From: CBDTTW01 sp965363675
GTDB lineage: Bacteria > Bacteroidota > Rhodothermia > Rhodothermales > DASSAV01
Reading direction: 5' to 3'
NCBI GenBank assembly: GCA_965363675.1
Contig: CBDTTW010000069.1
Coordinates: 1 to 14,684 of the forward strand
DNA length: 14,684 bases
Part shown: positions 7,885 to 14,684 of the stretch, piece after piece
Numbering within the stretch: the first letter of the stretch is position 1
Layout of the letters: each line of letters begins with the position of its first letter
Position numbers and translations under genes: made by a program
Notes under the pieces: generated by a model
Told to the model about the DNA's origin: nothing
Databases searched by the model: none
What the model saw: only the letters and a program-made list of their open reading frames with translations

Positions 7885-8736
7885 CTACGGCTTGCGCGCC
7901 CCGCGCGCCGAGTAGTTGCTGTGCGCGGCCAGCTCCCAGTCCTGCATCATCGTGTTGATCAGGTCCTCTTCGTTGTCGAGAAAAAAGCCGTCGGCGTTGG
8001 CGATCTGGATGAGGTCCTGGAGCGCGGCGCGGCGCTGCGCCTCGGGGTACGCCTCCTTGACGGCCTTGATGGACGCCTGCAGGGCCTTCTCGTCGGGGCC
8101 GAGGGCGTAGCGCTCGCGGGCGGCGGCCAGGATGTCCTGCACCTCGTCGGCGGAGCGGCCGTCGCCCCACTGCTGGAGCTTCGAGAGCATCATCTGCGTC
8201 TCGGGGCCGCTCAGGTCCGAGTCGGTTCCATGCGCGAGCACCAGAAACAGGAACGCCAGGTCGTGCAGGGCGCCGGCGGGCTCCTCGCTGCCGGGGGCCG
8301 GAAGCGTGTGCGCCGTGCGCAGCCCCTCGTCGGGCAGGGGCGCCCGCCAGCAGGCGGCCAGCGAAGCGATAAAGGCGCGCTCGCGCTCCATGACGATGCC
8401 GTCGGCCTCCGCAACGCGGTAGAGATCGGTGAGGAAGCCGGCGCGCTGCTCGTCGCCGAGGTCCCGGGCGAGCGTTTTCATCGACTCGGTGATGAGCACC
8501 CCGAGGTCGTGGGAGTTGTCGTAGATGTCGAGGGCGCCCATGACGAGGTCGTGCGCCTGGTCCGCATCGAAGCCGCCGATGCGGGCCTGCAAGCGCTCCA
8601 CGATCACGTCGATCTCGGCCGCCGTGAGCACGTGGTCCGTGGCATGGGCCACGTACAGGTACAGCAGCGCCACACAATGCGCCGTGCGGTGGTCGGGGTC
8701 GGGGGGGATGCTTTCGGGCTCCGGCGCGTGGGTCAT
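7885..8736 (-). CDS. Tandem TerB-like protein
   Basis: A 283-residue soluble, acidic, all-helical protein made of two similar halves. The first repeat (about 21-131) runs from ALLYLYVAHATDHVLTAAE to LYRVAEADGIVMERERAFI. The second (about 158-268) runs from LAFLFLVLAHGTDSDLSGPE to LIQIANADGFFLDNEEDLI. In both, the pattern A-x-ADG-x-x-x-x-x-E matches the acidic motif of the TerB fold (tellurite-resistance/DjlA N-terminal type), which may bind metal or act in signalling complexes. The exact function is unknown and tellurite resistance should not be assumed. The ATG at 8734-8736 lies 11 bases after the stop codon of the histidine kinase gene, so the two are almost surely co-transcribed and may act together. 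It is convergent with groEL across a shared terminator. No Shine-Dalgarno is visible. Confidence 0.82.
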   Translation of the reverse strand: MTHAPEPESIPPDPDHRTAHCVALLYLYVAHATDHVLTAAEIDVIVERLQARIGGFDADQAHDLVMGALDIYDNSHDLGVLITESMKTLARDLGDEQRAGFLTDLYRVAEADGIVMERERAFIASLAACWRAPLPDEGLRTAHTLPAPGSEEPAGALHDLAFLFLVLAHGTDSDLSGPETQMMLSKLQQWGDGRSADEVQDILAAARERYALGPDEKALQASIKAVKEAYPEAQRRAALQDLIQIANADGFFLDNEEDLINTMMQDWELAAHSNYSARGARKP

Positions 8737-8747
8737 AGGGTCGGGGG

Positions 8748-9881
8748 TTAGGCGGCGAGCGCTTCTTCGGCGGTGGGAAAAAGGACCTTGAACGAGGAGC
8801 CCTGCCCTTTGCGGCTGTCCACCTCGATGCTGCCGCCGGTCAGGTCGAGCAGGCGCTTGGTGACGGCCAGGCCCAGGCCGCTGCCCTGGTGCGTGCGCTC
8901 CATGCCGTTCGACTCCTGCGAGAACTCGTCGAAGATGTGCGGCAGAAAAGCGCTGTCGATGCCGATGCCGGTGTCGCGAATGGTGATGCACGCGAAGTCG
9001 CCGGTTTTCTCGACGGAAAGCTCGATGGCGCCTTTGTCCGTGAACTTGATGGCGTTGTCGAGCAGGTGGCTCAGCACGCGGTCGAGGATGCGGTGGCCGC
9101 GCGGGGCGTGGATGCGCTCGGCGGGGTAGACGACGCGCAGTTCCAGGCCCCGCTCCTCGATGAGCGGCCGAAAAGACTCGGCGGCGGCATGCACTACGTC
9201 GAGCACGTCGAAGCGCGCCCGGTCTATTTCGAGCGTGCCCGATTCGAGTTGGGCCAGGTCGAGGAACGAGTCGAGCATGAGCAGCAGCCGGCGCCCGCTG
9301 CGCTCGATGACGCGCACGAAGCGCTGGTACTCCTCGCGCACGCCCTGCCGCAGCATGGACGTAAAGCCGAGGATGACCGTAAGCGGCGTGCGGACCTCGT
9401 GCGTAATGTTGAAGAACAGCGCCGAGCGCAGCTTGTACAGCTCCTCGGCGCGCTGCGTGGCGTCGAGATGGTGCAGCGAGAGGATGGGCGAGGCGGCCGC
9501 CCTGCGCAGCGTCAGCAGCGCGCACAACCCCTGCGGACCCTGCTCCATGCCCACGGCGCGGATCGACGTGGCGGTTTGGGTCTCGGCGTCGGTGATGGTG
9601 TGCGAGACGACCTGTCGCCCCCCTGAGGTGAGCAGCTCGCGCAGCAGCGACGCGAGCGCCTTCGGATCGGGGATTTCCGGCGGAAGCGCCGAGGAGCGCC
9701 AGCAGCCGTCGCCCCCCAGGGCGTAGCAGGCCAGGGCTTCCGGCTCGGCCAGGTCGATGCGGTAGAGGGCCTGCTGGTCCGCCTCCAGGAGGCGTTGCAG
9801 GGCGTCGGCCAGCGGCCCGCTCGTCACGGCGGCCGGCGCCCCCGGCTTTTCCGACGTTTGCGCTGCTTTCTTATCGCCCAT
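8748..9881 (-). CDS. Soluble sensor histidine kinase
   Basis: A 377-residue kinase with no membrane helix or signal peptide, so it should sense a cytoplasmic cue. Residues 20-130 form an N-terminal sensor domain of mixed alpha/beta character, GAF- or PAS-like but not assigned. The HisKA dimerisation domain covers about 145-215, with phospho-acceptor H161 in FFNITHEVRTP. The ATPase domain covers about 262-372: N box HLLDNAIKF with N276, G1 box DTGIGI (303-308), F box IFDEFSQ, and G2 box GSGLGLAV (333-340). All catalytic motifs are intact. The ATG at 9879-9881 gives MGDKKAAQ; a longer reading to 10004 adds an Arg-rich segment that overlaps an inverted-repeat cluster and is less likely. No response regulator is adjacent. 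The TerB-like gene follows after 11 bases, which makes it the obvious candidate partner. Confidence 0.93.
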   Translation of the reverse strand: MGDKKAAQTSEKPGAPAAVTSGPLADALQRLLEADQQALYRIDLAEPEALACYALGGDGCWRSSALPPEIPDPKALASLLRELLTSGGRQVVSHTITDAETQTATSIRAVGMEQGPQGLCALLTLRRAAASPILSLHHLDATQRAEELYKLRSALFFNITHEVRTPLTVILGFTSMLRQGVREEYQRFVRVIERSGRRLLLMLDSFLDLAQLESGTLEIDRARFDVLDVVHAAAESFRPLIEERGLELRVVYPAERIHAPRGHRILDRVLSHLLDNAIKFTDKGAIELSVEKTGDFACITIRDTGIGIDSAFLPHIFDEFSQESNGMERTHQGSGLGLAVTKRLLDLTGGSIEVDSRKGQGSSFKVLFPTAEEALAA

Positions 9882-9909
9882 AACAGAAGGTCCGGTGCAT
9901 GATGATCGC

Positions 9910-10001
9910 GGAGGCCGGGGCCTCCATGCGGCGGAGCCTGCCGCCCGGAGGCTCCGTAGCCCCCGGCGGCAGGCTCCGCGGCCTGCCTCGTCTCCGAGAC
10001 G
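9910..10001. repeat. Cluster of inverted repeats upstream of the histidine kinase gene
   Basis: Three separate inverted repeats lie within 92 bases: GGAGGCC-GG-GGCCTCC (9910-9925), a perfect 15-bp repeat GCGGAGCCTGCCGCC (9931-9945) with its complement at 9965-9979 across a 19-base loop, and CGTCTC-C-GAGACG (9989-10001). A fourth, CGGAG-G-CTCCG (9946-9956), lies inside the loop of the long one. None has a T-run, so a simple intrinsic terminator is unlikely on either strand. If the kinase transcript starts upstream of 10001, this would be a structured leader. It could also be a small interspersed repeat. Confidence 0.7.
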
Positions 10002-10018
10002 CAAACAGCGCCGGGACG

Positions 10019-10032
10019 TACTCGGAAGATAC
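10019..10032 (-). promoter_or_regulatory. Shared element GTATCTTCCGAGTA upstream of the kinase gene
   Basis: On the minus strand this differs by one base from the element at 5099-5112. It lies between the stop of the synthetase gene (10061) and the inverted-repeat cluster, about 138-151 bases before the kinase ATG. It could be the -7 region of the kinase operon promoter, or a regulator site. No matching -35/-33 element was found. Confidence 0.25.
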
Positions 10033-10060
10033 GCCCCGGCGCCCTCCGGCAGTTTTGACT

Positions 10061-12817
10061 TTAACGCAACGTCCGGATGGCTTTGACCATCTCGTCGGAA
10101 GGATCCTCACTTTTCACGATTTGGAAACCGACCTTCTCGCACACGCGCTGCATGGCGTGGTTCTGCACGAGGATGTCGGCCACGATGCGGTCCAGCCCCT
10201 CCTGCTCGCCGACGAAGACGAGGCGGCGCAGCAGCTCCGTGCCGAGGCCCTGGTGCTGCACCTCGTCGGCCACGACAAGGGCGAACTCGCCGTCCTGCGT
10301 GCCGACGAGCTTGGTCAGGCGGCCTACGCCCAGGATGGCCCGCTCGCCGGTGGCCGCGTCGGCGCGCTCCACGACGAGCGCCATTTCGTGGTCGTAGTCG
10401 ATGAAGCAGATGCGGGCCAGGCGCTCGTGGGCCACCCGCTGGTTGAGCTTCATCATGCTGGCATAGCGCATGTACACGCTCTGCTCGGAGAGGCGGTTGT
10501 GGAAGCCTACCATCTCCGGCTCGTCCTCGGGGCGGATCGGGCGGATCGTGACGGCGGCGCCGTTTTTCATCGTCCAGTCGCCCACGTACTGGCGGGGGTA
10601 GGGCCGGATGGCGAGTTTGGGCAGTTCGCTCTCGGGCAGGTCGGCCGGGTGCAGCACCACGCGCGCGTCGAGGGCTACGAGGCGCTCGTCGGAGGCGAGC
10701 AGCGGGTTGATGTCGATCTCCTTGATCGCCCGCTGCTCGACGACGAGCTGGCTGAAGCGGACGAGCAGATGTTCGAGCGCCGCCATGTCCACCGGCTTGC
10801 GGCCGCGCACGCCCTTGAGCGCTTCGTAGATGCGCGTTTGCTCCATCATGCGCCGCGCCAGCGTCGAGTTGAGCGGCGGCAGACCGAGCGCGCGGTCCTT
10901 GTAGACCTCGACGAGCTGCCCGCCCGAGCCGAAGAGCAGCACTGGGCCGAACTGCACGTCGGTGCTCGACCCGATGATGAGTTCGTAGCCGTCGAGCTTT
11001 TCCATCTTCTGCACCGTCACGCCGTCGAAGGCGTCGCGCTTGCCGAGCGCTTCGAGGCGCTGCCGGATGCCGTCGTAGGCCGCCCCGACGGCCTCGGCAT
11101 CCTGAAGGTTGAGCCGCACGCCGCCCACGTCGGTCTTGTGCGTGATCGTGTTGGAGTGCAGCTTGACGACCACCGGGTAGCCGAGCGCCTCGGCGGCGGC
11201 CAACGCCTCCTCGCGCCGGGCGGCGACGTGCGTGGCGACCGTCGGGATGCCGTAGTGCGTCAGGAGTTGCTTGGACTCGAACTCGGTCAGGAGCGTGCGC
11301 CCGGCGGCGCGTACGCCCTCGATGAGCGCCGCGGCGGCCTCCGTCCGGGCCCCGTCGGCCCCGTCGGCGAGCGCGGGCGTTTCGTAGAGGCCGCGCAGGC
11401 TGTAGCTGTACTGCCACATGTAGTTGAAAAGCCGCACCGCCGTGTCGGGGTAAGGAAACGTCGGGATGCCGGCCTGGCTCAGGATGCGTTCGCCGGCGGC
11501 CACCTCCGAGCCGCCCATCCAGCTTGCCAGCACCGGCTTCTGGCCCATGTGGGCGTAGGGCTTGAGCTGCTCGGCGATTTGCGTGGGCCGCGTCATGGCC
11601 TGGGGCGTCAGGATGACGAGCAGCCCGTCGCTGTTCTCGTCCGAGCCGGCCACTTCGAGGGCCTTGGCGTAGCGCTCGGGGGCGGCGTCGCCGAGGATAT
11701 CGACGGGGTTGCCGTGGCTCCACTGCTCGGGCAGGATCTCGTTGAAGGACTGCATGGCCGCCGGCGAGATCTCGGTCAGCTCGCCGCCGCCGGTGATCAG
11801 CGCGTCGGTGGCGAGCACGCCGGGGCCGCCGGCGTTCGTCAGGATGGTCAGGCGCGGGCCGCGCGGGCGGGGCTGCTTGGCCAGCACCTCGGCCATGTAG
11901 AACAAATCGGCGATGCTGTTCACGCGGAGCACGCCCGAGCGCCGGAACGCCGCCGTAAGCACCTCGTCGCTGCCGGCGAGGGTGCCCGTGTGCGAAGCCG
12001 CCGCCTGCGCCGCCTGCGCCGTGCGCCCCGCCTTGATGACGATGATCGGCTTGTGCAAAGCCACCTCACGGGCGGCCGACAGGAACGAGCGCGCATCCCC
12101 GATCGACTCCATGTAGATCAGGATGCTCTTGGTGTGGGGGTCGTTGCCGAGGTAGTAGATCATGTCGCCCCAGCTTACGTCGAGCATCGAGCCGACGGAG
12201 ACGAAGGCGCTGAAGCCGACGTTTTCCTGGAAGCTCCAGTCGAGGATGGCCGTCAGCAGGGCGCCGCTCTGGCTGATGAACCCGACGTTGCCCGGGCGCG
12301 CCATGGCCCCGGCGAACGTGGCGTTAAGCCCCTGGAACGGGCGCATCACGCCGAGGCAGTTCGGGCCGATGATGCGCATATGGCCTTTGCGGGCTTCTTC
12401 GAGCACTTCCGCTTCGAGGCGCACGCCCTCCGGCCCCACTTCCTTGAAGCCTGCCGAAATGATGATCGCCCCTTTGACGCCCATCTTGACGCAGTCCCGG
12501 ATGATGGCCGGCACGCTCGGGGCGGGCGTCACGACGACGGCCAGATCCACCGGCTCGGGCACGTCCAGGATCGTCGGGTATGCCTTGATGCCGAGCACGC
12601 TCGGGCGCGTCGGGTTGACCGGGAAAACCGTGCCCCCGAACGGGTTGCTGATCAGGTTCCAGAGGATCGTCCGGCCGACGCTGCCGGGGCGCTCGCTCGC
12701 GCCGATGACGGCGACGTTGGTGGGCTCGAAGATGAAGTCCAGCGGTTGGCGCTGGGGCTTGAATATGTCGTACGACGGGTCGCTGGTAGGCGCGTGCGCC
12801 GTGGTTGTGGTGCTCAT
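10061..12817 (-). CDS. Acyl-CoA synthetase (ADP-forming)/GNAT acetyltransferase fusion
   Basis: A 918-residue multidomain cytoplasmic protein with the architecture of the protein acetyltransferases Pat/PatZ. Residues about 25-160 are the CoA-binding Rossmann domain (VAVIGASERPGSVG at 36-49). Residues 165-300 are the succinyl-CoA-synthetase-like domain, with SHTGTLAGSD at 275-284 carrying H276. Residues 320-480 are the second ligase subdomain, 505-725 an ATP-grasp domain (GYPVVVKL, HKTDVGG, and EIDINPLL near 700), and 753-905 a GNAT domain whose acetyl-CoA loop is QHQGLG (854-859). Pat enzymes acetylate lysine in acetyl-CoA synthetase and other proteins; ADP-forming synthetases interconvert acetyl-CoA and acetate. 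H276 matches the phosphohistidine site of the latter, so both activities are possible. The ATG at 12815-12817 begins MSTTTTAH; no Shine-Dalgarno is visible. A same-frame extension to 13219 has no domain and crosses a terminator. Confidence 0.93.
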   Translation of the reverse strand: MSTTTTAHAPTSDPSYDIFKPQRQPLDFIFEPTNVAVIGASERPGSVGRTILWNLISNPFGGTVFPVNPTRPSVLGIKAYPTILDVPEPVDLAVVVTPAPSVPAIIRDCVKMGVKGAIIISAGFKEVGPEGVRLEAEVLEEARKGHMRIIGPNCLGVMRPFQGLNATFAGAMARPGNVGFISQSGALLTAILDWSFQENVGFSAFVSVGSMLDVSWGDMIYYLGNDPHTKSILIYMESIGDARSFLSAAREVALHKPIIVIKAGRTAQAAQAAASHTGTLAGSDEVLTAAFRRSGVLRVNSIADLFYMAEVLAKQPRPRGPRLTILTNAGGPGVLATDALITGGGELTEISPAAMQSFNEILPEQWSHGNPVDILGDAAPERYAKALEVAGSDENSDGLLVILTPQAMTRPTQIAEQLKPYAHMGQKPVLASWMGGSEVAAGERILSQAGIPTFPYPDTAVRLFNYMWQYSYSLRGLYETPALADGADGARTEAAAALIEGVRAAGRTLLTEFESKQLLTHYGIPTVATHVAARREEALAAAEALGYPVVVKLHSNTITHKTDVGGVRLNLQDAEAVGAAYDGIRQRLEALGKRDAFDGVTVQKMEKLDGYELIIGSSTDVQFGPVLLFGSGGQLVEVYKDRALGLPPLNSTLARRMMEQTRIYEALKGVRGRKPVDMAALEHLLVRFSQLVVEQRAIKEIDINPLLASDERLVALDARVVLHPADLPESELPKLAIRPYPRQYVGDWTMKNGAAVTIRPIRPEDEPEMVGFHNRLSEQSVYMRYASMMKLNQRVAHERLARICFIDYDHEMALVVERADAATGERAILGVGRLTKLVGTQDGEFALVVADEVQHQGLGTELLRRLVFVGEQEGLDRIVADILVQNHAMQRVCEKVGFQIVKSEDPSDEMVKAIRTLR

Positions 12818-12974
12818 GGTGGCAGGTGGGAGATAAAAACGCGCCGGAAACCTGCGGGCCATCGGCGCCCGTCGGCCTCCGGAGATGCGGGATAGTTCAG
12901 TGAGGGTGCGGCCGCCCGGGCCGGCAATGCCCGGTAAAGTACGCAAGCCGCCGCCGAAGTTTGCCGCGTTTTCC

Positions 12975-13015
12975 ATAAAGAAAAGGGCAAGTCTCGCGGC
13001 GGAGACCTGCCCTTT
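12975..13015 (-). terminator. Intrinsic terminator of the 66-residue protein gene
   Basis: On the minus strand a 14-bp stem with one mismatch (arms at 13002-13015 and 12982-12995, six-base loop) is followed by the tract TTTTCTTTAT (12984 to 12975). It begins 20 bases after the stop codon at 13036. Its position supports the small upstream gene as a transcription unit separate from the synthetase gene further on. Confidence 0.8.
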
Positions 13016-13035
13016 ACGACGGCGCGAGGGCCGCG

Positions 13036-13236
13036 CTACTCGGCGAAAACGGCCTGGATGTGCATGCGCAGGGCCGTCTCGAACGGGCGGCGTTCGCTCA
13101 GGTCCAGCGGGACGGCGCGGCGCAGGGCCACCGCCTCGGCGGGGCCGCCGAGCAGCAGGGCGCGCCTGCGCAGCAGCATCCGAGTCGCCAGCAGCGCCAG
13201 CGAGCGGGATTTGCTCCAACGGTGTTTGTTTCTCAT
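13036..13236 (-). CDS. Small basic protein of unknown function
   Basis: A 66-residue product I do not recognise. The N-terminal half is strongly basic with leucine-rich stretches (MRNKHRWSKSRS, then LLATRMLLRRRALLL), and could form an amphipathic helix that binds membrane, nucleic acid or ribosome. The C-terminal half is less charged and ends in MHIQAVFAE. No signal peptide cleavage site or clear transmembrane segment is present. Two features argue that it is real: a strong Shine-Dalgarno GGGAGG eight bases before the ATG, rare in this window, and an intrinsic terminator 20 bases after the stop. It sits between the phosphohexomutase gene and the synthetase fusion on the same strand, 170 bases from the former. 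A structured RNA with a chance frame is the alternative. Confidence 0.65.
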   Translation of the reverse strand: MRNKHRWSKSRSLALLATRMLLRRRALLLGGPAEAVALRRAVPLDLSERRPFETALRMHIQAVFAE

Positions 13237-13244
13237 GATCGGCG

Positions 13245-13250
13245 CCTCCC
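13245..13250 (-). promoter_or_regulatory. Shine-Dalgarno of the 66-residue protein gene
   Basis: GGGAGG on the minus strand ends eight bases before the ATG at 13236. It fixes this start; the frame upstream of it to 13365 has no comparable site. Confidence 0.65.
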
Positions 13251-13406
13251 GTCCGGAAGTTCTCAGCGGCAATGTACGCCCGCGCGGCGGCGGCTGCCGG
13301 AGCAAAAAGCGCTCCCTGCCCGGCCGGATGCGCGGCGCAACTTCAAGGTACGCACGGTGGAACAAAACCGCGCATCCCGGACGGCGAAGATTGCGTTACC
13401 CTTTCG

Positions 13407-14684
13407 TCACCGTGAGAGCAGCGGCAGAAACTGCTCGGCGAGGGCGGCGGCGCGCTCTTCGGTGGCGGCTTCGGCGTAGAGGCGCACGATGGGCTCGGTG
13501 TTGCTTTTGCGCAGGTGCACCCACCCGTCGGCGAAGTCGATTTTCACCCCGTCGGTCGTGTCCACGCGCTCGTGGCGGTAGGCGTGGGCCGCCTCGGCCA
13601 GCAGCGCATCCGGGTCGGCCGACTCGGAGAGGTCGGCTTTGCGCTTGACGATGCGGTACACCGGCATCGCGGCGCGCACCTCGGAGAGCGTGGCGCCGTC
13701 GTCGGCGAGGCGTTGCAGCACCAGGGCGATGCCGGCCAGCGCGTCGCGGCCGTAGTGCAGCTCGGGCACGATGACGCCGCCGTTGCCTTCGCCGCCGAGG
13801 GCCGCCCCGACGGCCTGCATCCGCTTGACGACGTTGATCTCGCCCACCGCCGAGCGGTACACCGTTTCGCCGTGGCGCGCCGCCACGTCGTCGATGGCGC
13901 GTGAGGACGACAGGTTGGTCACGAACGGCCCTTTCTTGTGGCGCCACACGTAATCGGCGACGATGACCTGGGTCAGCTCCTCGCTCACGTAGGCCCCTCC
14001 CGGCTCGATGAGCGCCAGGCGGTCGGCGTCCGGATCGACGACGAGGCCGAGGTCGGCGCCGTGCTCGCGGACGGCGGCCATAGCGCCCGTCAGGTTCTCC
14101 GGCAGCGGCTCGGCGGGGTGGGCAAAGCGGCCTGTGGGCTCGCAGTGCAGGCAGACGATGTTCTCCGGGGCGACGCCGAGGCGGCCGAGCAGCGCCGGCA
14201 CGGCCACACCGCCCACCGAGTTGACGCCGTCCACGAGCACCTTGAAGCCGCGCGCGGCGATGCGCTCGGGGCGGATGTAGGGCAGCGCCAGGATCGCGTC
14301 GAGGTGGCGGTCGAGGTAGTCGGCGGCCCGGTAGGCGCCCACGGCTTCGTGCCCCACCCACGCGAACGCCCCGGACTCGGCCAGGGCGATCACCTCGGCG
14401 CCTTCCTCGGGCGAGAGAAATTCGCCTTTCTCGTTGAGCAGCTTGAGCGCGTTCCACTCGGCCGGGTTGTGCGAGGCCGACAGGATCACGCCCCCGGCGG
14501 CCTGCTCGAACAGCACGGCCATCTCGACGGTGGGCGTCGTGGCGAGGCCCGCGTCGATCACGTCGCAGCCGACGCTGCGCAGGGCCGCCGCCACGACCGA
14601 GGCGCACAGCGCGCCCGTCGTGCGGGCGTCCCGGCCCACCACGATGGCGGGCACCACGACACCGGGCAACGCGGCACCGGGCAG
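13407..14684 (-). CDS. glmM: Phosphohexomutase, probably phosphoglucosamine mutase (cut at right edge)
   Basis: The visible 425 residues lack only the N-terminal part, about 20-40 residues judging from family size. Members of this alpha-D-phosphohexomutase superfamily move phosphate between C6 and C1 of a sugar. GlmM makes glucosamine-1-phosphate for UDP-GlcNAc, and so for peptidoglycan and lipid A. In visible numbering, the phosphoserine is S71 in SASHNP. The metal-binding loop is DPDADR (D217, D219, D221). The sugar-specificity loop is GEGNGG (298-303), followed by VIVPELHYGRDA. The phosphate-binding loop is RKSNTEP (392-398). All key residues are intact. The GEGNGG loop is one I associate with Bacteroidota enzymes annotated as GlmM, but phosphomannomutase/phosphoglucomutase activity cannot be excluded. 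The frame is open to the window edge, so the TTG near 14669 is not taken as the start. No terminator is evident after the stop. Confidence 0.9.
   Translation of the reverse strand: MPGAALPGVVVPAIVVGRDARTTGALCASVVAAALRSVGCDVIDAGLATTPTVEMAVLFEQAAGGVILSASHNPAEWNALKLLNEKGEFLSPEEGAEVIALAESGAFAWVGHEAVGAYRAADYLDRHLDAILALPYIRPERIAARGFKVLVDGVNSVGGVAVPALLGRLGVAPENIVCLHCEPTGRFAHPAEPLPENLTGAMAAVREHGADLGLVVDPDADRLALIEPGGAYVSEELTQVIVADYVWRHKKGPFVTNLSSSRAIDDVAARHGETVYRSAVGEINVVKRMQAVGAALGGEGNGGVIVPELHYGRDALAGIALVLQRLADDGATLSEVRAAMPVYRIVKRKADLSESADPDALLAEAAHAYRHERVDTTDGVKIDFADGWVHLRKSNTEPIVRLYAEAATEERAAALAEQFLPLLSR

Noticed and set aside
7885..8736. Reading the TerB-like gene as a tellurite resistance gene
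   Set aside because: TerB folds occur in many contexts; no terC, terD or other ter genes are nearby.
9882..10004. 41-residue extension of the histidine kinase
   Set aside because: The added residues are Arg/Gly-rich and coincide with the inverted-repeat cluster; MGDKKAAQ at 9881 is a typical start.
9899..12895. 998-codon open frame on the plus strand
   Set aside because: It lies antisense to the synthetase/GNAT gene, has a His/Arg/Val-rich composition without domains, and is the usual by-product of GC-rich third positions. The minus frame has six recognisable domains and motifs.
12818..13219. 134-residue extension of the synthetase fusion
   Set aside because: It crosses the intrinsic terminator at 12975-13015 and lies over the small gene; it has no domain. 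The CoA-binding domain begins shortly after the ATG at 12817.
13299..13315. Hairpin GGAGC-AAAAAGC-GCTCC as a terminator of glmM
   Set aside because: Only a 5-bp stem, the A-run is in the loop, and no T-run follows on the minus strand.
14655..14669. TTG at 14669 as start of the phosphohexomutase
   Set aside because: The frame stays open to the edge, and the conserved N-terminal strand and substrate motifs of the family lie upstream, outside the window.

Overview
The window is GC-rich chromosomal DNA of a Bacteroidota/Rhodothermota-type bacterium. Four observations support this. The secreted subtilase ends in a type A sorting domain (YPNPF motif) of the type IX secretion system. Most start codons lack a Shine-Dalgarno sequence. 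Two candidate promoters have the form TTG-N20-TAnnTT, close to the Bacteroidota -33/-7 consensus. The GroES, MutY and phosphohexomutase sequences also look like those of Rhodothermus/Salinibacter relatives. The lineage is an inference from these features, not the result of a search.

Layout. At the left edge the first ~56 codons of a minus-strand exported protein leave the window. Plus-strand genes follow: mutY (308-1414, adenine DNA glycosylase with an intact Nudix box), a Kp43-like subtilisin with a T9SS tail (1508-3832), and a membrane-anchored protein of unknown function (3878-4492). Two minus-strand membrane proteins come next, 4496-5026 (unassigned, four helices) and 5152-5658 (DUF2085-like). 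The second diverges from groES-groEL (5810-7802). The chaperonin operon has a recognisable promoter, a perfect CIRCE operator for HrcA, a strong ribosome binding site on groES and a textbook hairpin/T-run terminator. From there to the right edge everything is on the minus strand. In transcription order these are a phosphohexomutase of GlmM type (cut by the right edge), a 66-residue basic protein with its own Shine-Dalgarno and terminator, a 918-residue acyl-CoA synthetase (ADP-forming)/GNAT fusion, a soluble histidine kinase, and a tandem TerB-like protein 11 bases downstream of the kinase.

How the genes relate. Most are independent housekeeping or surface functions: repair of oxidised guanine mispairs, protein folding, cell-wall precursor synthesis, extracellular proteolysis. 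The part most likely to hold something undescribed is 7885-10060. There a cytoplasmic histidine kinase with no adjacent response regulator is followed almost directly by a two-repeat TerB-like protein, with an inverted-repeat-rich stretch upstream. The synthetase/acetyltransferase fusion next to it links CoA-thioester metabolism to protein acetylation. No mobile element, CRISPR array, tRNA or rRNA was seen, and no stretch over 300 bases lacks a gene.
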